In this document: piece after piece, positions 7,417 through 13,135 of the stretch
Position numbering within the stretch: position 1 is the stretch's first letter
Layout of the letters: each line of letters starts with the position of its first letter
Source of the DNA: UMGS1312 sp964631595
GTDB taxonomy: Bacteria > Bacillota > Clostridia > Oscillospirales > CAG-272
Length of the DNA: 24,124 bases
Direction of reading: 5' to 3'
Assembly (NCBI GenBank): GCA_964631595.1
Contig: CAZVXL010000022.1
Span: 1-24,124 of the forward strand
Translations under genes and position numbers: made by a program
Notes under the pieces: generated by a model
Told to the model about the DNA's origin: nothing
Database searches by the model: none
The model's input: the letters and a program-made list of their open reading frames with translations, nothing else

Positions 7417-7454
7417 TGTGCCGCAAAAGCAAACGCTTTTGCGGCACATTTTTT
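7417..7454 (+). terminator. Strong Rho-independent terminator of the aminotransferase gene
   Basis: TGTGCCGCAAAAGC (7417-7430) pairs perfectly over 14 bp with 7435-7448 around an AAAC loop, followed by six T. On the other strand no T-tract follows, so it serves the rightward gene only. Confidence 0.93.
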
Positions 7455-7468
7455 CGTTTTTCGCAGTC

Positions 7469-8767
7469 CTACTGCTTTTTTACCGTATAAAGTGAATTGA
7501 GGACTACCCAAAGCTGGGGAAAATAGCTCATGACATTCCACACGCCTCCGCCGTACAGCGATTTCTCATAGGCAAGCCGAAGCTTCCGTTCCATGCTTAC
7601 CGCATCGTCAAACCAGACGATATGCTCCGTTGCCTCGCCGCCCCTCCTGTCGTAATAGCCGAAATACGGTGCCGCAGCCTCGCCGTCGAACTCGATCGCC
7701 GCATTTTTGTTTATCGCGCGCTCCACCGCCTCCGTGTTTGAAAGAGATTCCGCCTTTGTTTCGCCCTTCACGTACGGCAGAGGCCAATCGTATCCGTAAT
7801 TAGGCACGCCCATAAGCACCTTCTCGGGCTCTATCCGCGACACGGCATAGTCAAGCACTCTGCGAACAGCACCTATCGGCGCGACCGCCATAGGCGGGCC
7901 GTAGGTATACCCCCACTCGTATGTCATCACAAGTACCCTATCCGCCGCCTCCCCGAGCTTTGCGTAATCGTGTCCCTCATACAGCAGTCCCTGCATCTCA
8001 TCGGAGGTCTTAGGTGCAAGGGATACAAATATCTCGTATGAGCCCCCGTCGGGGAGGGCGGCTCTTATACTATTTATAAACTCGACATAAGCATCGGCGG
8101 CATCCGGCGATATGTACTCAAAATCCACGTCGATCCCGCCGTAGCCCTTTTCCGTCATCATTCTGACCGCATTCTCCGCAAGTCGCTGTGCCGATTCCGC
8201 GTTTTTCACCGTTTCGGAGGCAAGAGCGCTCGAAAACGTCCCGTCCTCCGTCAGTGAGGTGAGCATCATGAGCGGCACCGTGCTGTACTCCCGCGCAAGC
8301 GAAATAAGCTCTGAGTCCCCGCCGACAGGCTCTATGAGCGTTCCGTCGGCTCTTATACCGTATGAGAATACGGAGAGGTACGTCAGATACGGCAGTGTCT
8401 TGCGAAGCACGTCTCGGTCGATGAACGGATATGCATAGCCGTTCACCGCCGTCTCCCCGAGCGGCGGAGTGCCGAAGGAGATATTGAGCGTCTGTCCGGG
8501 GTATATCCGAGTTCTGCCGCCAAGCGACGGATTGTTCTGCCACAGCTTCATTATGCTCACGCCGAACATCTGCGCTATTCCCTCGAGCGTATCGCCGCCG
8601 CGCACGGTATATATCTCCGTCGGCTCAAGAATAACAAGTGTCTGTCCGACCGCAAGTCTGCCCGGTGTCCTCAATTCATTATCCGCAATTATCCTTGCGG
8701 GCGTGGTACCGTATTCGCGTGCGATCGAATCTATGCTGTCGCCGCTTCTTACAACATGGATCTGCAT
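7469..8767 (-). CDS. sleL: LysM-LysM-GH18 spore peptidoglycan hydrolase (SleL/YaaH type)
   Basis: Two LysM domains (about 2-47 and 52-97), which bind peptidoglycan, precede a GH18 catalytic TIM barrel (about 110-430). The catalytic motif GIDVDFE gives the acid Glu217. This domain order, the ~430-residue length and the lack of a signal peptide match the SleL/YaaH/YdhD proteins, which are made in the mother cell, placed in the spore coats, and cut cortex muropeptides as N-acetylglucosaminidases in germination. The ATG at 8767 follows AAAGGA by 6 bases. A possible sigma-E/K -10 lies upstream (8830-8838). A chitinase role is less likely given the family. The assignment to sleL rather than another paralog is inferred. 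Confidence 0.85.
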   Translation of the reverse strand: MQIHVVRSGDSIDSIAREYGTTPARIIADNELRTPGRLAVGQTLVILEPTEIYTVRGGDTLEGIAQMFGVSIMKLWQNNPSLGGRTRIYPGQTLNISFGTPPLGETAVNGYAYPFIDRDVLRKTLPYLTYLSVFSYGIRADGTLIEPVGGDSELISLAREYSTVPLMMLTSLTEDGTFSSALASETVKNAESAQRLAENAVRMMTEKGYGGIDVDFEYISPDAADAYVEFINSIRAALPDGGSYEIFVSLAPKTSDEMQGLLYEGHDYAKLGEAADRVLVMTYEWGYTYGPPMAVAPIGAVRRVLDYAVSRIEPEKVLMGVPNYGYDWPLPYVKGETKAESLSNTEAVERAINKNAAIEFDGEAAAPYFGYYDRRGGEATEHIVWFDDAVSMERKLRLAYEKSLYGGGVWNVMSYFPQLWVVLNSLYTVKKQ

Positions 8768-8784
8768 GGCTGTTCCTTTCTCCG

Positions 8785-8805
8785 CGCGGCAGATGCATTG
8801 CCGCG
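8785..8805 (-). promoter_or_regulatory. Leader hairpin directly before the sleL ribosome site
   Basis: CGCGGCA (8785-8791) and TGCCGCG (8799-8805) pair perfectly around a 7-base loop. On the minus strand the hairpin ends immediately before GGAGAAAGGAA, the ribosome-site region of the gene. Confidence 0.5.
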
Positions 8806-8829
8806 GGCTTTGATTTACCGAATCTCTAT

Positions 8830-8857
8830 AAGTATATGCCGACCGCGCTCTCTTTGT
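8830..8857 (-). promoter_or_regulatory. Weak candidate sigma-E/K promoter for the spore hydrolase
   Basis: On the minus strand CATATACTT (8838-8830) resembles the sporulation -10 (CATACANT/CATANNNTA, one or two mismatches), with ACAA about 15 bases upstream. The support is mainly the spore function of the gene; the match alone is weak. Confidence 0.28.
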
Positions 8858-8902
8858 TCCGATATCGCATAATTTTTCGGAAATCGGTAAAGATAAAGAA
8901 AA

Positions 8903-8917
8903 AGCAGATGCTCTGCT
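8903..8917 (+). promoter_or_regulatory. Leader hairpin before the enolase ribosome site
   Basis: AGCAGA (8903-8908) and TCTGCT (8912-8917) pair perfectly around TGC. The hairpin ends 6 bases before GGAGG (8924-8928), the enolase ribosome site. The enolase promoter itself was not clearly identified; CATAAT at 8868-8873 is a possible -10 without a good -35. Confidence 0.45.
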
Positions 8918-8932
8918 CGCTTTGGAGGAATT

Positions 8933-10201
8933 ATGAGAATAAGAAATAGGATCGAAGCCGTAAGGGGACGCGAAATAATAGATTCACGCGGCAATCCCAC
9001 GATCGAAGCCACGGTGGTAACGACGGCGGGCTACGTCGGCAGAGCGAAGGTGCCCTCGGGCGCATCCACAGGCTCTCATGAGGCGCTTGAGCTCCGCGAC
9101 GGAGACGATTCGCGCTTCGGCGGCAAGGGCGTTCTCCGAGCCGTGGAGAACATCAACGGCACGATAAGCCGTGAGCTGTGCGGAATGGGGATATCCGTAT
9201 CGGCGGTAGACAGGCGGCTGATAGAGCTCGACGGTACCGAGGACAAGTCCGCCCTCGGTGCAAATGCGATCCTCGCGGTATCTCTCGCGACGGCAAGAGC
9301 GGGCGCATCGTCTGTGCGTATGCCGCTGTACCGCTACATCGGCGGAATACGGGCGTGCCGCCTTCCCGTACCGATGATGAACGTCATCAACGGAGGCGCA
9401 CACGCCTCAAACGATCTCGACATTCAGGAATTCATGCTTGTGCCGACGGGCTTTCCCTCGTACTCGGAGGCTCTGCGCGCCGGATGTGAGGTATATCACG
9501 CTCTCGGAGGACTGCTTCGTGCCGAGGGAAAGAGCACGGGAGTTGGTGACGAGGGCGGCTTTGCCCCGAATTTCTCCGATGAAAGAGAGGCTCTGCTGTA
9601 CCTTTGCCGTGCGATAGAGCTTGCTGGGTATGACACCGACAGAATAAAGATAGCGCTTGACGTCGCCGCCTCCGAATGGCTCGACGGTGATATGTACAGG
9701 CTCCCGAAGGCGGGAGACGTTCTGTCCTCCTCCGAGATATGCAAGCGGATCGGCGCCCTCACCGAGGAATTTCCGATAATATCGGTCGAGGATCCCTTGG
9801 GAGAGGACGATTTTGACGGCTGGCATAAGATGACAGAGTCTCTCGGGGCTCGGGTGATGCTCGTCGGAGACGATCTGTTTGTAACAAACACCGACAGGCT
9901 GAGGTACGGCATCTCCGTCGCTGCCGGAAATGCCGTGCTCGTAAAGCCGAATCAGATCGGCACTCTCAGTGAGACTGTCGCGCTGTGCCGACTTGCCGCA
10001 AATGCCGGCTACAGGTTTATAATCTCTCACCGAAGCGGCGAAACGTCGGACACGACCGTCGCGGATCTTGCGGTGGCGCTCGGCGGCGGCTTTATCAAGG
10101 CGGGTGCTCCCTGCCGCTCCGAGCGTGTCGAAAAATACAACAGGCTTCTTGAGATCGAAGCGGAGCTCGGTGACGGTGCCCTGTTCGGCACGGCGTACTG
10201 A
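8933..10201 (+). CDS. eno: Enolase (phosphopyruvate hydratase)
   Basis: Enolase interconverts 2-phosphoglycerate and phosphoenolpyruvate in the cytoplasm; PEP is the phosphate donor of the PTS encoded in this window. At 422 residues it is near the family's usual ~430. Active-site blocks are intact: the mobile loop PSGASTG (41-47), His156 in GGAHASN, Glu166 in IQEFM, Glu207 in VGDEGGFAPN, metal ligands Asp243, Glu286 and Asp313, Lys338 in KPNQIGT, the HRSGETSDT block (366-374) and Lys389. Residue 48 after the loop is Ser, where Glu or Val is usual. The ATG follows GGAGG by 4 bases. It stands alone rather than with gapA-pgk-tpi-gpm, divergent from the spore hydrolase, so it might be a second enolase copy; this cannot be decided here. 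Confidence 0.95.
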   Translation: MRIRNRIEAVRGREIIDSRGNPTIEATVVTTAGYVGRAKVPSGASTGSHEALELRDGDDSRFGGKGVLRAVENINGTISRELCGMGISVSAVDRRLIELDGTEDKSALGANAILAVSLATARAGASSVRMPLYRYIGGIRACRLPVPMMNVINGGAHASNDLDIQEFMLVPTGFPSYSEALRAGCEVYHALGGLLRAEGKSTGVGDEGGFAPNFSDEREALLYLCRAIELAGYDTDRIKIALDVAASEWLDGDMYRLPKAGDVLSSSEICKRIGALTEEFPIISVEDPLGEDDFDGWHKMTESLGARVMLVGDDLFVTNTDRLRYGISVAAGNAVLVKPNQIGTLSETVALCRLAANAGYRFIISHRSGETSDTTVADLAVALGGGFIKAGAPCRSERVEKYNRLLEIEAELGDGALFGTAY

Positions 10202-10204
10202 AAG

Positions 10205-10234
10205 AAAAACGGCCTCCCGTGGGAGGTCGTTTTT
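10205..10234. terminator. Two-way terminator between enolase and trmB
   Basis: An A-run and GGCCTCCC (10205-10218) pair with GGGAGGTCGTTTTT (10221-10234), with one G-U pair and a very tight loop. T-runs occur on both strands, so it can stop rightward enolase and leftward trmB transcripts. Confidence 0.85.
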
Positions 10235-10275
10235 CGTCGGCGGCAGCCGTGCAAGCTCACACCGCCGCTCCGCGT

Positions 10276-11007
10276 CTATTCCTTTACTGCCTCAAGGCAC
10301 TTTATCGGAATACCCTTTTCGGAGAAATTTCTCTCGTATTCCGTCATGATATTCGATGCTGCTCTCTCGGAATTGTGCAGATCTCTTGTCACAAAGCAAA
10401 GCCGCAGAGGTGAATTTTCCACCGTTTCAAGCGAATAATCGAACAGCTCGTCATTGTCGGTCTTGAAGATGAACTTTCCGCCTCGGCAGAGCAGTCTGTA
10501 ATAGGTCTCAAGGAAGCCGTCATGTGTCAGGCGGCGTGAGGCGTAGCCGCTCTTTGTCCACGGATCGCTGAAATTCGCGTATATCCTGTCAAACACGCCG
10601 TTGGGGAACATATCCTTCAGCACGGCGGCATCGGCGCACAAAAATCTCACGTTTCCCGCCTCATCGGGTGAGAACACGGGTGCATCGTCCTTATACACCG
10701 TGCCGTCGGGAGTCATGAAGCCGCCGTTCGGCGCAAGCACGCCGAGCCCGCGACGAAGGGCGTATTTTTCCGCCGCGATAACTATGACGTCGCTGATCTT
10801 TTCCATCGCATAATATGAATACTCCGGCTCCGCCTCGGATATCCCACAGATGAAGTCGCCCTTTCCGCATCCCACCTCAAGGCGAAGCGGCGCATCGCTC
10901 GCAAAGGGGGCGTACGGAGCCTTTGATATTTCGGAGCAATCGGTATATACTATTGACGAAAGCCGTCGGAGACGGTCGTCACCGTGCTTCTTTTTTCTCA
11001 TTCTCAT
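10276..11007 (-). CDS. trmB: tRNA (guanine-N7-)-methyltransferase with an extra insert
   Basis: TrmB methylates G46 in the variable loop of tRNAs using S-adenosylmethionine. Family blocks are clear: the N-terminus MRMRKKK, the SAM-binding LEVGCGKGDF (43-52), NFSDPWTK (145-152), GGKFIFKTDN, and the C-terminal NIMTEYERNFSEKGIPI. The length is 243, about 30 more than the usual ~213; the extra part lies around residues 86-117, rich in Gly, Pro and Asp, between the SAM-fold strands. The start at 11007 is supported by the conserved MRMR opening, yet no Shine-Dalgarno site precedes it; the message may be leaderless or weakly initiated. It faces enolase across a two-way terminator and is divergent from the DUF1700 operon. 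Confidence 0.92.
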   Translation of the reverse strand: MRMRKKKHGDDRLRRLSSIVYTDCSEISKAPYAPFASDAPLRLEVGCGKGDFICGISEAEPEYSYYAMEKISDVIVIAAEKYALRRGLGVLAPNGGFMTPDGTVYKDDAPVFSPDEAGNVRFLCADAAVLKDMFPNGVFDRIYANFSDPWTKSGYASRRLTHDGFLETYYRLLCRGGKFIFKTDNDELFDYSLETVENSPLRLCFVTRDLHNSERAASNIMTEYERNFSEKGIPIKCLEAVKE

Positions 11008-11009
11008 AC

Positions 11010-11038
11010 TTGAAATATACTCTCGTTTCTGTTAGAAT
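11010..11038 (+). promoter_or_regulatory. Sigma-A promoter of the DUF1700-DUF4097-TSCPD-polA-ispE operon
   Basis: TTGAAA (11010-11015), a 17-base spacer and TAGAAT (11033-11038), each 5 of 6 to consensus. The predicted start, near 11045, falls at the left edge of a 19-base palindrome. The leader to the first gene is about 78 bases. Confidence 0.7.
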
Positions 11039-11043
11039 ATATA

Positions 11044-11062
11044 CAGTGAGAACCACTCACTG
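11044..11062 (+). promoter_or_regulatory. 19-base palindrome at the operon transcription start: likely operator
   Basis: CAGTGAG (11044-11050) and CTCACTG (11056-11062) are exact inverted repeats around AACCA. It sits on the predicted start of the rightward operon and about 37 bases upstream of trmB on the other strand, so a bound repressor could affect both. There is no T-tract, so a terminator is unlikely. DUF1700/DUF4097 genes are often next to a PadR-type regulator, but none is in this window. Confidence 0.5.
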
Positions 11063-11074
11063 AGATCCGTATGT

Positions 11075-11089
11075 ATTTTACCATAAAAT
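11075..11089 (+). promoter_or_regulatory. AT-rich leader hairpin upstream of DUF1700
   Basis: ATTTTA (11075-11080) and TAAAAT (11084-11089) pair perfectly around CCA, about 20 bases before the CGGAGA ribosome site (11110-11115). The stem is AT-only and weak. Confidence 0.25.
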
Positions 11090-11122
11090 CAGGCGCAAGT
11101 CTACATTAACGGAGATTATATT

Positions 11123-11806
11123 ATGGATATTTCTCAATTTCTCGACCGTCTGCGCGGAGAGCTCGCCGAGCGCGGTATCCCCGCTGCGGATATTGATACA
11201 TATATAGCAGATCTCACCTCAAGACTTTCCGCGGCGTACATTCTGAGTGCCGGCGAAAAGGAGATCGGGGAGAGTGTCACATTCTGCCTCAAGGCACATT
11301 CCGCAAAGATGAGGGCGGAGCGCAGCTCTGCCTCTCGGCACGGTGATCCTCCCGCCGACAAGATACGGGAGAGTGCGGAGCGCGGCAAGAGCACGCGTGC
11401 GGTCGCAATGCTCATTCTCGTGACCGCCGTCACCTCTCCGCTCTGGCTGATCTGCGGGTGCGTGTTCTTTGCGCCGTTTCTTCTGATGTTCGCGCTTGAA
11501 GCCGCCGTCACCGCGCTGCTCATCTGTCTTCTTGCCGGTGCGGTCGCCGCGGGCACTGCCGCCTCGCTTACCGGAATCGTGTACGGTATAGTAAAGCTGT
11601 TTTCCGTTCCCGCCGTCGGAGTCTACGAGATAGGCTTCGGAATAATCATCGTCGGGATCACCGTGATATGCGGTATACTCATATACAACGGCGCCGTGCG
11701 GCTAATGCCGTGGCTTTTCGGTAGCTCGTTCAAGCTGCTCCGAAAAGCTCTCTCAAGGGTCATGCCGCTGCTCGGAGAGTATAGGAGGAGGTGTGAAGGG
11801 CTATGA
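11123..11806 (+). CDS. DUF1700 family membrane protein
   Basis: The 227 residues have an N-terminal soluble helical part (1-60) beginning MDISQFLDRLRGEL, which resembles the HAAS/DUF1700 region, a basic linker, and three hydrophobic stretches at about 94-120, 122-158 and 168-200. The protein is therefore an inner-membrane protein with its N-terminal domain probably in the cytoplasm. DUF1700 proteins commonly sit with a PadR regulator and a DUF4097 protein and are suspected of envelope sensing, but no biochemical function is established. GGAG precedes the ATG by about 8 bases. The last four bases overlap the start of the DUF4097 gene, so translation is coupled. Confidence 0.8.
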   Translation: MDISQFLDRLRGELAERGIPAADIDTYIADLTSRLSAAYILSAGEKEIGESVTFCLKAHSAKMRAERSSASRHGDPPADKIRESAERGKSTRAVAMLILVTAVTSPLWLICGCVFFAPFLLMFALEAAVTALLICLLAGAVAAGTAASLTGIVYGIVKLFSVPAVGVYEIGFGIIIVGITVICGILIYNGAVRLMPWLFGSSFKLLRKALSRVMPLLGEYRRRCEGL

Positions 11807-12801
11807 AGCCGAGATCTGTAATTTCGCTTATTATCGCCGCAGTGCTTGTGCTTATCGGTATAATCACCTGTGCGGTCGGCTCTGCCATGGCATCCTCCGA
11901 CGGTGTTATGCTCTTTCCCGAGGCGGATGAGAATGGGGAGCTTGTCTACCGAATGGAGCTTGACGGCATATCGCGGATCTCCGTAGATTCGGATAACGCC
12001 GACGTCACCGTTATCGGCAACGCCGAAAGGTCGGAGATCGAGGTAGTGAACTTCAACGCCAACTACTACAAGCTCACCGTATCCAACGGCTCTCTGAGCT
12101 TTTCTCAGATAGACGATTTCATGTCCATGTTCAAGTTCTGGGACAACGGCTTCTCCTTCAAGGGAATGAGATACATTCTTCGCTTCGGTGACGACTCGGC
12201 GGGGGACAAGAGGGTCATCATACGCCTGTCTCCCGAGGATAGCATAAAATTCCTCTCTCTTTCATCGGAGAGCGGAGCTCTTTGCGTAGAGGACTGCGGC
12301 TTTGATGCCGACTACACGCTCAAAAGCAGTACCGGAGATATAACGCTGAGGAATATCACCGACAGCGCGTCGCTGAGCATATACGGCAAGAAACACTCGC
12401 TTCACGCAGAGAACTGTGAGACCGAGAAGCTTGGCATCAGCTCCGACGAGCCCACCGCCGAGATGACCGGCATAAGGGCGCAGAGCGCCGCGATAAGCAT
12501 GGTCGGCGGCAGTCTTACGCTGAGCGATTCCGAGGCGGCAACGCTGAACGTCACCTCCGAATCGGGAAATATAAGGATATCGCCGTACACCTGCTCCGAG
12601 GGCTCCGTGGCCTCCGACTCGGGTACGCTGGAGCTTGAACTGACCGATACCTCCTCGGTATCGCTCGGCACCTCCACCGTAAACGGAAAGATATCGGTGA
12701 ACGGTACCTTCGTCGAGAAATATTCTCTGTTCTCCGAGGCTCCGCCCTACCGTCTGACTCTTACGACCTCAAGCGGAGATATCCGCATACTTCACCCATA
12801 A
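11803..12801 (+). CDS. DUF4097-like membrane-anchored beta-repeat protein
   Basis: The 332 residues begin with a basic end and a hydrophobic segment (~7-27), a signal anchor or uncleaved signal. The rest is outside the membrane and rich in Ser, Thr and short strands with repeating turns (SSESGALCVEDC, KSSTGDITLRNI, SESGNIRISPY, SDSGTLELELT, TSSGDIRI). This S-x-G-x-I/L ladder is typical of the DUF4097 putative adhesin beta-helix. Function unknown; with DUF1700 it is likely to form an envelope-associated unit. The ATG overlaps the DUF1700 stop in ATGA, with GGAGGAGG upstream. Stop to the next gene is 25 bases. Confidence 0.8.
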   Translation: MKPRSVISLIIAAVLVLIGIITCAVGSAMASSDGVMLFPEADENGELVYRMELDGISRISVDSDNADVTVIGNAERSEIEVVNFNANYYKLTVSNGSLSFSQIDDFMSMFKFWDNGFSFKGMRYILRFGDDSAGDKRVIIRLSPEDSIKFLSLSSESGALCVEDCGFDADYTLKSSTGDITLRNITDSASLSIYGKKHSLHAENCETEKLGISSDEPTAEMTGIRAQSAAISMVGGSLTLSDSEAATLNVTSESGNIRISPYTCSEGSVASDSGTLELELTDTSSVSLGTSTVNGKISVNGTFVEKYSLFSEAPPYRLTLTTSSGDIRILHP

Positions 12802-12826
12802 TAACGAACAGTAAAGGATAAAGAAA

Positions 12827-13081
12827 ATGAAATACACCTACAAGACAAAAAGCGTATGCTCCTCAAGGATCTCCTTTGACCTTGACGACGGCATCGTGAC
12901 CAATGTGGAATTCACCGGCGGCTGTAACGGAAATCTCAAGGCAATAGGAAAGCTTACCGAGGGTATGGAAGCAGAAAAGCTTATAGAGCTTCTGTCGGGC
13001 AACACCTGCGGCTTCAAGAGCACCTCCTGTGCCGATCAGCTTGCAAATGCCGTCAGACTTGCCCTTGACGGTGAGCTGTAA
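12827..13081 (+). CDS. Small 4-Cys TSCPD-domain protein
   Basis: An 84-residue protein with four conserved-looking cysteines at 11, 33, 61 and 68 (SVCSS, GGCNGN, NTCGF, TSCAD). The spacing and the block TSCADQLANAVRLAL match the TIGR03905/TSCPD family, whose domain also occurs at the C-terminus of adenosylcobalamin-dependent ribonucleotide reductases (NrdJ). Stand-alone members have no proven function; metal binding by the four cysteines is inferred. AAAGGA precedes the ATG by about 8 bases. It lies 25 bases after the DUF4097 gene and 54 bases before polA. Confidence 0.85.
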   Translation: MKYTYKTKSVCSSRISFDLDDGIVTNVEFTGGCNGNLKAIGKLTEGMEAEKLIELLSGNTCGFKSTSCADQLANAVRLALDGEL

Positions 13082-13093
13082 AGCACCATTTGC

Positions 13094-13114
13094 CAAATAA
13101 TTCGGCATTATTTG
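13094..13114 (+). promoter_or_regulatory. Inter-cistronic hairpin before the polA ribosome site
   Basis: CAAATAAT (13094-13101) and ATTATTTG (13107-13114) pair perfectly over 8 bp around TCGGC. It ends 8-9 bases before AGGAG (13123-13127). No T-tract follows, so it is not a terminator of the TSCPD gene. Confidence 0.5.
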
Positions 13115-13135
13115 CCGAGAACAGGAGCATTGAAT

